DNA of 61,604 bases from Desulfobacteraceae bacterium (GTDB taxonomy: Bacteria; Desulfobacterota; Desulfobacteria; Desulfobacterales; Desulfobacteraceae). Shown here piece after piece: positions 19,781 to 28,744 of this stretch. Below the pieces are notes generated by a model. The model was given only the letters and a program-made list of their open reading frames with translations. It was not told the DNA's origin and did no database searches. The translations under genes and the position numbers were made by a program. The stretch is taken from positions 1 to 61,604 of the forward strand of contig JAAEKY010000452.1 in NCBI GenBank assembly GCA_024227235.1, written 5' to 3'. Numbering within the stretch: position 1 is the first letter of the stretch; every line of letters begins with the position of its first letter.

Positions 19781-20581
19781 TTATACGCTAATTTCTTTTC
19801 GAAGTTCTTTTGCCTCATTTATATGATTCGTAAGAAATGAATTCCATCCGTCAGGATCAATAAATGGATTTATAATCTCATTCTGCTGCTCCATAATTTC
19901 CAGCTTTTCAAAAGTTCGATCGAAGAACCAATGACCTGTCAGCCAAAGATCTACGTCAAAATTCTTTGCCCTCTCAAGGCTTGCAATGTACATATCAATG
20001 TTTGCTCCATAGACGTTATGTTTTCGGTTCTCGCGGTCGAAGACATTTACCCCGAATCCGCCGTAAAGTATTGCAGCGTATTCTTTACCTTGGTCACTCA
20101 CCTGAAATCCAAAACTGGTTGCTCCAGCGCTATGCCCTGGAGTTTCGTAGATTCGAAGAGAAATTGGCCCGACCTCAATACGATCGCCCTCCCTTAACAT
20201 GCGGTCTACCTTGCAGGGCTCAACTTCGGGCAGTTCAAGCACGTCAGACCCCACAACTTTGTTGTCGTTTTCAATAAAAAACACATCACGTTTTCCAGCG
20301 CAGACAATCGCTCCGGTTCGCTCTTTTAGGTATGCTAAACTTCCTATATGGTCGACGTGTGGATGCGTGACTAGTATATATTTGATATCACCCACAGAAA
20401 AACCAAGTTGTTCAATGTGTTTGGCGATGTATGTCCCATCGCCGGGTAAGCCTGTGTCAACTAATACATGGCCATCTTTCGATGTAAACAACCAGCAACT
20501 TACGAATGTGCTTCCGACGTAGAAGATATTGTCGATAATCTTGAATGGTTCACGTTGCTCATAATCAAATTTTTTTACCAT
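19781..20581 (-). CDS. Metallo-beta-lactamase-fold hydrolase
   Basis: 266 residues. Contains the metal motif THPHVDHIGSL (H-x-H-x-D-H), a distal His in TPGHSAGATSFGF, and a C-terminal His in LTGHWFFDR. Spacing and the VGSTFVSCWLFTSKDGHVLVDTG start resemble subclass B3-like or glyoxalase-type lactonases; no signal peptide, so cytosolic. Substrate unknown. AAAGGAG 7 bases before ATG. It converges with the GlxA-type regulator (stops 53 bp apart). Confidence 0.88.
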   Translation of the reverse strand: MVKKFDYEQREPFKIIDNIFYVGSTFVSCWLFTSKDGHVLVDTGLPGDGTYIAKHIEQLGFSVGDIKYILVTHPHVDHIGSLAYLKERTGAIVCAGKRDVFFIENDNKVVGSDVLELPEVEPCKVDRMLREGDRIEVGPISLRIYETPGHSAGATSFGFQVSDQGKEYAAILYGGFGVNVFDRENRKHNVYGANIDMYIASLERAKNFDVDLWLTGHWFFDRTFEKLEIMEQQNEIINPFIDPDGWNSFLTNHINEAKELRKEISV

Positions 20582-20677
20582 TGAACTTCTCCTTTCACAA
20601 ATCCACTCTCATTAAAAGCTCTTATATCATTTCAAATATGAGGAAAATTGCAAGTTTATAGAAAGTTATCTTTATTG

Positions 20678-21004
20678 TTAAGATAAAAAATAAGCCTTTT
20701 TCGGTACTTTTGAAATGTTGCCTACTTTGTCCCCATAGATTGTTTTGGCACCGATTAAATGTGATTCAGCATTATGAAACTTATGATATAGGTCCTTGGG
20801 AGCAAAAATTTTAACGTCAGGATTCCAATTTAATAAATTTTTCCAAAGTTCGGGTGCACCACTTGCATGGTCGAAGTGTTAAAGATGAAATATTATCAAA
20901 TTTCTTTCATGAATTATGTTGTTTCTCGATCATGCTATAGGTTTTGCCATATCTAAAATGTGGGTATGAATTCTATTCAGATCATCGGCGGATATATTCA
21001 TCAT
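20678..21004 (-). pseudogene. Degraded metallo-beta-lactamase-fold gene
   Basis: One minus-strand frame reads through from two ATGs (21004, 21001) and is broken by TGA at 20930-20932 and TAA at 20879-20881. After the TAA it continues cleanly with HFDHASGAPELWKNLLNWNP, then IFAPKDLYHKFHNAESHLIG and ends at 20678. The HFDH follows NLIIFHL, so this is the H-x-H-x-D-H metal site of a metallo-beta-lactamase fold, interrupted. The NWNPDVKIFAP segment parallels KHNPDITIYGP in the intact Tat-exported protein downstream, so the two are probably related. Two stops make expression of a full protein unlikely. Confidence 0.6.
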
Positions 21005-21128
21005 AATATCGCACTATTGCTCTATCGTGTCGCATCGTTGCGACCCATCAAACAGCAAATCAAATCAAACTAATTTTAACTTTCTGTAATAAAAGACTTT
21101 TTTTCAACGCTGTCGACAATTGTTCTGC

Positions 21129-21144
21129 TGGCACATTACTTGCT
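21129..21144 (+). promoter_or_regulatory. Sigma-54 (RpoN) promoter
   Basis: TGGCAC ATTAC TTGCT matches the -24/-12 consensus TGGCAC-N5-TTGCW at every fixed position, with GG and GC ten bases apart. It lies about 115 bp before the ATG of the Tat-exported metallo-beta-lactamase-fold gene and points at it. An enhancer-binding activator would be needed; its site was not identified. Confidence 0.8.
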
Positions 21145-21258
21145 CAACTCTGATAACAAGAAGGGTCAAGTCTCATTTTTTTTCTGTCCGGAGAAAAAGT
21201 ATTGAAAAAGGTATGGATCAATTGTCAATCGTTAATTTAAAAATAAAAGGAGTTTTTT

Positions 21259-22350
21259 ATGAAACGACGAGCATTTTTAAAATCCCTGGCTGCAACAGGT
21301 GTCGCAGCATCGGTAACCGGTTCTGGTGTCTTGACCAGGGAAGCGGAAGCAAAGAAAAAAGTTGATTTTGGTGAGGTCAAGAGTGTTAAGGTTGATGTGC
21401 TTTCAGAAACAAGCTGGTTTGACAACACCAAATTTAAAAAAAATCTGGTAGATTACGGCGGAGCTATGACCAATCAGTATACTATACCCTGGGACTGGGA
21501 CAATGCAGGCGGGTATATGGCACTTGTCACCGTGACCGAGCTGGATGGGAAAGAAAGAAAAATATTACTGGATACTGGCTGGAATAATGAATGGGTTGAC
21601 TATATTTATGAAATGAACAATATCCCGGCTATGTTGAAAAGCGGTGAAATCGAGTGTATGGTGATTTCTCACTACCATTTGGATCATTATTGGGGCATAG
21701 AGTCCACCCTGAAACACAACCCCGATATTACCATTTATGGACCTGCTACACATTTTCCTGAAGATATGCAATTGTTGAAGGGTGCTCATCTTACAGCCAA
21801 AGACAAGAAAGGCAAAGAACACCATATTTGCAAAAATGATGTGCCGCATACTGGTAAACTGGTGGAATGCAATCCTAAAGGCGATAAGGGCGATGGTATC
21901 TATCGTCTCATGCCGGGTGTAGCAGTCAGAAATTTTGATGTACCAATCCTGCTCCGGGTAAGGGGTGAAAACGTTTTATATTTTAATGTCAAGGATAAGG
22001 GCACAGTTACTGTAACTGGGTGCTGTCATCCAGGAGTTCTCTCCTTGTTTTCATACGCCCGGAAGAACTTTAAAGGATATCAGCCTTATGGGTGTTACGG
22101 GGGACTGCACATTACCTTATTTGAAACATGGGATCCGAAATTTGACGATATCATACGAGGCGTTAAATCGTTTAAAATTCAGAAGCTTGCCTGTAACCAC
22201 TGCACCGGATGGATCTGGGCGGAAAAAGCTGCAGCAGCAGGAGTACCTGTTGTTAAGGGGACTGATAAATATAAGACCTATAAAAAACAGTCTACAGTTG
22301 CCACAGCCAGCAATGCATTTTTAACCAACGGGGATTTTATCGTTTTTTAA
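21259..22350 (+). CDS. Tat-exported metallo-beta-lactamase-fold protein, DHPS-like clade
   Basis: 363 residues. A twin-arginine signal (RRAFLK, residues 3-8, then a hydrophobic stretch and AEA) sends it folded to the periplasm, which implies a cofactor or metal loaded in the cytoplasm. Metal motif SHYHLDHYWGIE (H138, H140, D142, H143), then TGCCHPGVLSL and CYGGLHITLFE, the late Cys/His blocks typical of the 7,8-dihydropterin-6-methyl-4-(ribofuranosyl)aminobenzene phosphate synthase-like MBL group. An unusually Cys-rich end (ACNHCTGW) may bind metal. AAAAGGAG 6 bases before ATG. First gene after the sigma-54 site and probably of an operon with the three genes downstream. Confidence 0.88.
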   Translation: MKRRAFLKSLAATGVAASVTGSGVLTREAEAKKKVDFGEVKSVKVDVLSETSWFDNTKFKKNLVDYGGAMTNQYTIPWDWDNAGGYMALVTVTELDGKERKILLDTGWNNEWVDYIYEMNNIPAMLKSGEIECMVISHYHLDHYWGIESTLKHNPDITIYGPATHFPEDMQLLKGAHLTAKDKKGKEHHICKNDVPHTGKLVECNPKGDKGDGIYRLMPGVAVRNFDVPILLRVRGENVLYFNVKDKGTVTVTGCCHPGVLSLFSYARKNFKGYQPYGCYGGLHITLFETWDPKFDDIIRGVKSFKIQKLACNHCTGWIWAEKAAAAGVPVVKGTDKYKTYKKQSTVATASNAFLTNGDFIVF

Positions 22351-22451
22351 GTCGTAAGACAGAAAAAATTACTATACAACTGGAGGGAAAGGGAAAATCA
22401 AATTTGTATCTCTTCCCCCCTTCTATCCTTTAAATGGAGCACAGAATTATT

Positions 22452-23696
22452 ATGAAGGCAAATACATTTTCGGAAAACAGGTTCAATTATCTTTTGGGCC
22501 TTGCCAGTACAGTTGGCGTTTTTTGTATTGTGTGGTTTTTATGGTACGTTTTTATGCATCCTGATGGAATTTTAAGGCTCTATACTCCCATGTACGGGTT
22601 TTCCTTGGTAGTTGTTTTTTTTTCAGCCCTTCTGCTTATCAAGGATATTTTTGAATTTTACCCTTTTACAATAAGCAATCCATCAGACCAGAATGTTCTA
22701 ACCAGAGGAATTCTATCGACCATCGCAGCAGTCTTAATCATGTCTTTTTTATTTTATATTGTTTTTTGGGGATTTTTCGGTAAGTTTGGAATTACTTATT
22801 TTAGTCCCTATTCCATTATCGCAGCAGGTAGTCAAGGCGCTGAAATTTGGAATGCGAGGGAAATATCCAGCAAAGCTATTCTTTATTTTTTTACAGCGTT
22901 CTTATGGATTACCATTACCTGGAACATTGGTTTTGGGAGATGGCCATGGCATAGATGCGACCGAGGTGTCCTGGTATGGTCCCGCTTGTTCACGATACTT
23001 TTTTTTGTTATCATTGCTTACACCGTGTTGTTTCATCCAAATGTTTGCCATCTTTTTTATCCAGCCCAGGTAAATGCTGGTGTTGAATCGTGGTGGATGT
23101 CATTTGCAGATACCGGCAGTGCTTTTTTCAGTCTAGGCCTACTTTTGTGTGCCTTATTCTGGGCAATTACATCTGACTTGCTCTGGGAAGGGTATCCATG
23201 GAGATTCCTTGCAAAAAAGGATGAGGGCAGTTTATTAAAGGGTGTAGGCACTTTTATCGTGACTACAGTTTTAGGTATCATTATGCTCATGGTTCTGCTC
23301 AAAATTATGAATTATTTCTGGGATGAACCATTCATGGGCGGTCAGTATACTGATGGCCCGGATTTTAGGTTTCTTCATGCAGGAGAGATTAGTGGATTTT
23401 TGATTTTATCTGTCTTTATTTTAAAAAATTATTTTAATAATTTCCCCAATACGAAATTTCTTGCATTAAATGCAGTAATTCGAACTCTTATTGTCATTGG
23501 CGGCGGCGTTCTTTTTCATCTTTTTTATTATTCAAATGCAACTGTATTAATTCTTGGAAAAGTCCCTGGCATTGCCCAACCCGCTGATGCGCCTTTGGTT
23601 TGGATTATTCTTTTTTTAAGCATGATCGTAGTGCATATTGATTTTTTTGATGGTTGGCCATTAAAAAAATCAAAAGGAAATGACAGCAATGGTTGA
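22452..23696 (+). CDS. Uncharacterised polytopic membrane protein
   Basis: 414 residues, about ten hydrophobic helices, family not recognised. Aromatic-rich loops carry paired charged residues (FGRWPWHRCDRG, WEGYPWRFLAKKDEG, FWDEPFMGGQYTDGPDF) and repeated acidic/Trp motifs that could face a substrate or cofactor. Start set at 22452 because GGAG lies 11 bases upstream; an in-frame ATG at 22434 has no ribosome site. About 100 bp after the Tat-exported hydrolase gene and overlapping the next gene by 8 bp, so co-transcribed. It may be a transporter or membrane anchor for the exported enzyme; that is inference. Confidence 0.7.
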   Translation: MKANTFSENRFNYLLGLASTVGVFCIVWFLWYVFMHPDGILRLYTPMYGFSLVVVFFSALLLIKDIFEFYPFTISNPSDQNVLTRGILSTIAAVLIMSFLFYIVFWGFFGKFGITYFSPYSIIAAGSQGAEIWNAREISSKAILYFFTAFLWITITWNIGFGRWPWHRCDRGVLVWSRLFTILFFVIIAYTVLFHPNVCHLFYPAQVNAGVESWWMSFADTGSAFFSLGLLLCALFWAITSDLLWEGYPWRFLAKKDEGSLLKGVGTFIVTTVLGIIMLMVLLKIMNYFWDEPFMGGQYTDGPDFRFLHAGEISGFLILSVFILKNYFNNFPNTKFLALNAVIRTLIVIGGGVLFHLFYYSNATVLILGKVPGIAQPADAPLVWIILFLSMIVVHIDFFDGWPLKKSKGNDSNG

Positions 23697-23961
23697 TAAA
23701 AGCAAACGGGTGTTTTTTAAACATTGTTTTTTAGAACAGATGGGAAAGGCTCTCTCCAGTTTTGATGAAGGAGTTAAACAAGTTGAGGCGGAACAGGATT
23801 TTGACGACTATTTTGATTCTTATGAATCCAGTTATGCTTTAACCCTGGCCTATCCAGATGAAATAATGATAGAGACCGCCCGTCAGCTTGGAATTGAAAC
23901 TTGTGGGAGGGAAAAAAAAGATATTATAAAAGAACTGTTCAAGAAAAGGGGGGGGTATTAA
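23689..23961 (+). CDS. Small conserved-looking protein, 90 residues
   Basis: Begins MVDKSKRVFFKHCFLEQMGKAL and contains FDSYESSYALTLAYPDEIMIETARQLGIE. The FDSYESCYALTLAYPDE pattern recalls short proteins found beside anaerobic redox operons, but no function is known. ATG at 23689 preferred (AGGA 10 bases upstream) to 23680. It ends in a run of eight G residues (23948-23955) encoding GG before TAT-TAA. The following gene lies one frame away with no clear start. Confidence 0.55.
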   Translation: MVDKSKRVFFKHCFLEQMGKALSSFDEGVKQVEAEQDFDDYFDSYESSYALTLAYPDEIMIETARQLGIETCGREKKDIIKELFKKRGGY

Positions 23962-24001
23962 CATCGATATTCAGAGCCTGCTTCGTAATAAAATAGATAA
24001 C

Positions 24002-24925
24002 ATGCTGATCACCACCTCATGGGTTGAAAAGGTCAAAGAACTGATCGGCCTGGAGGCGGTCAGCCCGGTATGGGGAGAAAAACCGGCCTGGTATTTTTGG
24101 ATCTCACAAACATTAGGGGCGTACTACCTTGAATTAAGTCACATACATGATGAGCCATGGGAGAATGATCGCTTAGCATGTGGGGCGTTCAAAGTGAAAT
24201 GTTACCCATATGCGAATAAAGAGGTTTTTAATAATTTTTCCTTTGAAGAGCAGTCATTTGTCAAAAGTGCGCTTTTTGATCACACAAATACACCAAAGTT
24301 TGATCAAAAAGACAAGATACCTGACTCCCTTTTTAATGTGGCAGCCCTTGAATTGACAATTGATTCAACAGATAGTATCGCTCTCTTTTCTTTAGGGGCA
24401 CTCGATTCCATGCAGATTTACCACGCTCATAAAAACTTTCAGTCATATCCTGAAATTAATAAAGAAAAAGTATATAGGGCAGGAGAGAAAGCAAGCGACG
24501 TCCCGGGATATGACCTGGGGTATCCGCTTTTCAGCAGCCTGCTTTCTCTATATTCTTTTTACAGCAAAACAAAGCCTGTACGGGTTTTGTTAACCAGCAG
24601 CCCCGGGTTTAAATATGTGTGTAATTCTCCAGAAAAAAAAGACTGTATTGATACGGACGACACCATCCTTTATTCTCTGAATGTTCTATTTTCAGATAAT
24701 AGCGATAAAAATACTGCAAATGAAAACAAATTAATTAAACAGCGATTTAAAGAGCCTGACTGTACGATTATTTTTGACCAAAAATTTTCATTCGGTCAAT
24801 TACCCTATAATTACATATTTCCTTTTGTAAACAATGCGTTGGATGAAAAATGGTGGTCACTTGCCACTGCAAACTATAAATCTGATCTGACATCAACATG
24901 CGGCTGTGAAGATTGTCATCATTAA
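24002..24925 (+). CDS. Unknown protein with C-terminal CGC-x2-CHH motif
   Basis: 307 residues to the first ATG, which has no ribosome site. The frame is open and protein-like for 13 codons upstream (INIDIQSLLRNKIDN) back to the G8 run, so translation may begin earlier, at a rare start such as ATC/ATT, or arise by frameshift from the 90-residue protein. The body is mixed alpha/beta without membrane helices (FWISQTLGAYYLELSHIHDE, IALFSLGALDSMQIYHAHK). It ends STCGCEDCHH, a likely metal-binding tail. Family not recognised. Last gene of the sigma-54 cluster, ended by the terminator 68 bp on. Confidence 0.6.
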   Translation: MLITTSWVEKVKELIGLEAVSPVWGEKPAWYFWISQTLGAYYLELSHIHDEPWENDRLACGAFKVKCYPYANKEVFNNFSFEEQSFVKSALFDHTNTPKFDQKDKIPDSLFNVAALELTIDSTDSIALFSLGALDSMQIYHAHKNFQSYPEINKEKVYRAGEKASDVPGYDLGYPLFSSLLSLYSFYSKTKPVRVLLTSSPGFKYVCNSPEKKDCIDTDDTILYSLNVLFSDNSDKNTANENKLIKQRFKEPDCTIIFDQKFSFGQLPYNYIFPFVNNALDEKWWSLATANYKSDLTSTCGCEDCHH

Positions 24926-24992
24926 AAAAAAGGGGACTTAACTGCCGATTTGTTAAATTGCTCTCCATCCTTGGTGCCCTAACAACAGAAAG

Positions 24993-25034
24993 TTCACCTG
25001 ACCCCAGGACTGCATTCCTTTAGGGTCAGGTGAA
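24993..25034. terminator. Bidirectional terminator between convergent genes
   Basis: A perfect 12-bp inverted repeat, TTCACCTGACCC and GGGTCAGGTGAA, around an 18-base loop, with TTTTCTTT following on the plus strand. It lies 68 bp after the plus-strand unknown gene and 117 bp after the end of the minus-strand coiled-coil gene. Confidence 0.65.
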
Positions 25035-25150
25035 GCTATTGGTTTTCTTTGTGAGGATGAAGCTTCTATAATAAATTCGATCTAAGAAATTTTGTCTGCT
25101 ATATCAAAATTTTCTCGAAAAATCTTTCCAGTTTCAATTCTCTGACAATA

Positions 25151-26164
25151 TTATCCTTCTGCCTTTTTTTCGAGCTCATCCAGTTTGTCAGGGTCAGAAA
25201 CGGCAATGTCAACGAGACTTTGTGGGATAGCGCTTTGTTCGCACATTGTCCTGATTTCTTTTTCTACTTCGCTAAATTCCATAATTTCACGAATAGAATC
25301 GATGTGGTCAATCATATCATCTGGAGTAATATCTTCCAAGGCAGGACCTGCGGCTTCCGCTTTTTTCTTCTCAGCTGCTTCCTTAGCTAATCTTTCCTGC
25401 TCTTTGATTTCCTCTTCCATGGCTTTTTTGGCATTGGTAATAGCGGCCGGGTCAACTTCTGCCATCTCTACGATCAATTCCTCTGTCACATTATTGGTAA
25501 TTAAATGTTTTACCTTTTCTTCGTCTGATTTGCCGTCAACCTTCTCCAGCATCTCTGCTACTCTTTTTCTCTCTGCCTTTTCCTTTGCAATTTCAGCCTC
25601 TACCTCGACCAGTTTTTCTTCTGTAATGCCTAATTTAACTACGATCACCTCGCGTTCTACCTGTTCTCCTATGAGGTATCGGATACTTTCATTTTCAGAC
25701 ATTTCTTTCGCTTTTTTTACAAGCAAATCAAGTCTTGTCTCTTCCATAATCTGTATTAGGTCCAGTCTACAATTTACTTTTTTAAGTTCTTCCCAGGTTT
25801 CACCAAGATTGGCGATAAGGTTACTGGTCGCTGAATAAGGATTGATCACGTCTTCCAGTGAAAGCGCTGAAATCGCATCGTTCAAATCCTTCATCAGCGG
25901 TCTCCCAACTGTGAGCATATCATCCATCGCCCATCTCAACTGCATCATCTTGCCGCCACTTTTGGAAACATTAAAACCTTCATTATCAAGGTCGCCTACA
26001 ATCTTTTGAATCGCTTCTTCCTTAGCTTGCCCTGAGAGTTCTCCGGCATTAAGCTCAAGTAATTTCTCCTCAATTCCTATCCATAGTGGTTTTTTTTCAA
26101 TTTCCTCTACTTTTTCAATCTCTTCGGTTTCCTCAACTTTTTCAGTTTCTTCGGCTGTCGTCAT
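25151..26164 (-). CDS. Acidic coiled-coil protein of unknown function
   Basis: 337 residues, very rich in Glu and Lys. N-terminal imperfect repeats (ETEKVEETEEIEKVEEIEKK), a globular-looking helical middle (WAMDDMLTVGRPLMKDLNDAIS), a long coiled coil (about 185-290, KAMEEEIKEQERLAKEAAEK) and an acidic end. No signal peptide or membrane helix. AAAGGAG 6 bases before ATG gives a clear start. Family not recognised; the helical stretch could be a scaffold. Stands alone with long gaps either side. Confidence 0.6.
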   Translation of the reverse strand: MTTAEETEKVEETEEIEKVEEIEKKPLWIGIEEKLLELNAGELSGQAKEEAIQKIVGDLDNEGFNVSKSGGKMMQLRWAMDDMLTVGRPLMKDLNDAISALSLEDVINPYSATSNLIANLGETWEELKKVNCRLDLIQIMEETRLDLLVKKAKEMSENESIRYLIGEQVEREVIVVKLGITEEKLVEVEAEIAKEKAERKRVAEMLEKVDGKSDEEKVKHLITNNVTEELIVEMAEVDPAAITNAKKAMEEEIKEQERLAKEAAEKKKAEAAGPALEDITPDDMIDHIDSIREIMEFSEVEKEIRTMCEQSAIPQSLVDIAVSDPDKLDELEKKAEG

Positions 26165-26686
26165 TTTTTAATCTCCTTTAATTGATATATTTTGTCTAAT
26201 TTCAATTCGTTTCCCGAATCCATGCATAAGGGATTCTTTATCGATAACGTTTATTTTTTTCACCTGGCCTGCTGAAAAACTATCCTAAATTTTTTTTCAT
26301 GCCGTATGAAAATTATTATAATATCTATTCAACTCTGTTGAAGATATAATTGATTCTGTTCAATTTTGCCAGATTAAAATTTCTATATTGATTAAACATC
26401 AATTTTCGATTTCCGGATAGAATAATAATATTTTGACTTCAATATTTGGAGAATGTCTTCAATGCGCTTTCAAAATTCTGAATTAAGAACAAATTATTGT
26501 TGATATGAATTTAACTGCTAAAATTCACTATCCTATAGGGGGACAAGAGAATCAATCATTTTTTGAAGTCCACTATCAAACAGACTTAAGTTATTTAAAA
26601 ATGTTTGTTGACACATCGGATATTTTTGAACACCCTGGGATTTAATTTTTATTATTTTTATTTGTGACACATCCACTGGAGGCCAG
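26165..26686. other. Divergent intergenic region, 522 bp
   Basis: Separates the minus-strand coiled-coil gene from the plus-strand acyl-CoA synthetase gene, so it should hold both promoters. Very AT-rich. TTGACT at about 26434 and TTGACA at about 26605 have no good -10 partner 17 bases on. No open frame with a credible start. Confidence 0.35.
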
Positions 26687-28312
26687 ATGACAGAATCCAA
26701 TATGACAGACTATGAAAAAGAATATGGCGTATTTAAATGGCAGGTTCCAGAGTACTATAATTTTAGTGAAGATGTCATTGATAAGTGGGCTAAAGATCCT
26801 GAAAAACTGGCCATGATATGGGTCGATGATAACGGAACCCGTCAGGAAAAAACCTTTTTAGAATTCAGCCAGACCTCTAAAAAACTGGCAAATGTACTGA
26901 CCCATGCCGGTGTAAAAAAAGGGGAGCTGATTGTTGTGCTGCTGGGGCGAAATATCGAGTGGTGGGATATCTTTACGGCAAGTTTGCGGATGGGGGCTGT
27001 GATTTCCCCTGGAACCACCCAGCTGACATCCAAAGATATTTCATACAGGATTAATGCCTCAAAGGCTGTTTGCTTTATCACTGACAATGAAAATGCCGAC
27101 AAATTTGAAGCCATTGAAAAAGAGTGCCCCACCATAAAATCTAAAATCATTGTCGGAGCCCCCCGTAATGGGTGGACCTGTTTTTCAGAATCCGTTGAAC
27201 AGGCCTCCAAAACCTTTGCATCAGTCCATACAAAGATAGATGATAAAGCCATTGTCTATTTTACCTCGGGTACCACTGGATTTCCCAAGATGGTGCTTCA
27301 TACCAATGAATATACGCTTGCACATACGACTACAGGAAAATACTGGCTTGATTTAACGCCGGATGATCTGCACTGGAACGTCAGCGATACCGGTTGGTCC
27401 AAAGCTGCATGGAGTTCATACTTTGGCCCCTGGAACATGGGGGCTACCCTGTTCACCCATTTTACAGACCGATTTGATCCCATTAAAACTATGGAGCTGC
27501 TTGAAACCTTTCCCATCACCACCATGTGCGGCGCACCTACCCTTTATCGAATGCTTGTTCTACAGGATTTAGGCGTATTCAATAATTTAAGTTTAAGACA
27601 TTGTGTCGGTGCGGGCGAACCCTTGAATCCGGAAGTCATTGAAACATGGGAACAGGCGACAGGAACGATTATCAGGGATGGGTATGGCCAGACCGAAACT
27701 GTCTTCTTATGTGGAAATTATCCCTGTCTTGAACCCAGATTCGGTTCTATGGGAAAGCCTGCTCCGGGAGTTGACCTTCAAATCATTGATAATGACCTTA
27801 ATATAGTTGCTGCCAATACTGAAGGCGAGATTGCCATAAAAATTGCCCAAAAAAGACCTTTAGGACTTTTCAAAGAATATTGGCGAGAGCCTGAAAAAAC
27901 AGCCGCCACCCAACGTGACGGATGGTATCTGACCGGAGACCGGGCATACAGAGATGAAGACGGCTACTTCTGGTTTGTGGGGCGATCAGATGATGTGATT
28001 TTAAGTTCAGGATACAGAATCGGTCCCTTTGAGGTGGAAAGTGCACTCATTGAACACCCGGCAGTGGCTGAATCAGCTGTCGTTTCAAGCCCGGATGAAA
28101 AAAGGGGAGAAATCGTTAAAGCCTTTGTCATTCTTGCTCCTGGATTTAAAGCATCAGATGATTTGAAAACAGATATCCAACGTCATGTAAAACAGGTTAC
28201 AGCTCCTTATAAATATCCAAGGAAAATAGATTTTGTTATCTCTCTTCCAAAGACAGTCAGTGGAAAAATTCGACGGGTGGAACTTAGAAACAAAGAATGG
28301 GGTAAATCGTAA
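26687..28312 (+). CDS. AMP-forming acyl-CoA synthetase, medium-chain/acetyl-CoA synthetase-like
   Basis: 541 residues. Activates a carboxylic acid to acyl-AMP then acyl-CoA. Motifs in order: phosphate loop YFTSGTTGFPKMVLHTN; adenine-binding DGYGQTET; hinge FVGRSDDVILSSGYRIGPFEVE; C-terminal catalytic Lys in PKTVSGKIRRVELR. The pattern is that of the MACS branch (medium-chain or aromatic acids) rather than acetyl-CoA synthetase itself. GGAGG lies 7 bases before ATG. Alone in its unit; substrate cannot be assigned. Confidence 0.92.
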   Translation: MTESNMTDYEKEYGVFKWQVPEYYNFSEDVIDKWAKDPEKLAMIWVDDNGTRQEKTFLEFSQTSKKLANVLTHAGVKKGELIVVLLGRNIEWWDIFTASLRMGAVISPGTTQLTSKDISYRINASKAVCFITDNENADKFEAIEKECPTIKSKIIVGAPRNGWTCFSESVEQASKTFASVHTKIDDKAIVYFTSGTTGFPKMVLHTNEYTLAHTTTGKYWLDLTPDDLHWNVSDTGWSKAAWSSYFGPWNMGATLFTHFTDRFDPIKTMELLETFPITTMCGAPTLYRMLVLQDLGVFNNLSLRHCVGAGEPLNPEVIETWEQATGTIIRDGYGQTETVFLCGNYPCLEPRFGSMGKPAPGVDLQIIDNDLNIVAANTEGEIAIKIAQKRPLGLFKEYWREPEKTAATQRDGWYLTGDRAYRDEDGYFWFVGRSDDVILSSGYRIGPFEVESALIEHPAVAESAVVSSPDEKRGEIVKAFVILAPGFKASDDLKTDIQRHVKQVTAPYKYPRKIDFVISLPKTVSGKIRRVELRNKEWGKS

Positions 28313-28744
28313 CCATATAACATCACATTAAAAAAGATTTTCTAATTCAGCTTTATTTTGTACCCCACCGCCAATTTTTAATAATTATGTCAATAGCCTT
28401 TTTGTTACAAGTTTTATCCCGCTGATCTCGCCCTTATTTAAAAAAATAATATCCTGCCATTTCGTATGCCAGTCATAGATCTGAGGAGGTATCAGGTCTA
28501 TAAAAAAACCAACCCGACGGCGCAGTTATAAAAACTGCCACGAGTTGTACAAACCGGATTACCGTTATTTAAAAAGATAAAAATTCTGACGACATCTATT
28601 GAACGTTAATTACTGTAAATGACCCATCTTTAATTCCGTTGATCTTTGATACATATAAAAAAATTATGCGAACCTGCAACAAGTCTTTCATCTGTTGTTA
28701 TGGACATGCTTGTGTTAAGTGCCAAAGCAGCCTATATTTTTTTA
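28313..28744. other. Convergent intergenic region, 432 bp
   Basis: Between the acyl-CoA synthetase and the end of the MORN-like protein gene. Contains a bulged hairpin near 28514-28534 (GGCGCAGTT ... AACTGCC). A long plus-strand frame beginning at 28646 is antisense to the secreted protein gene and is rejected. Nothing else recognised. Confidence 0.3.

Noticed and set aside
25185-25838. Plus-strand 217-codon Ser-rich frame
   Set aside because: Antisense to the Glu/Lys-rich coiled-coil gene; long mirror frames arise from GAA/GAG-rich sequence. No ribosome site.
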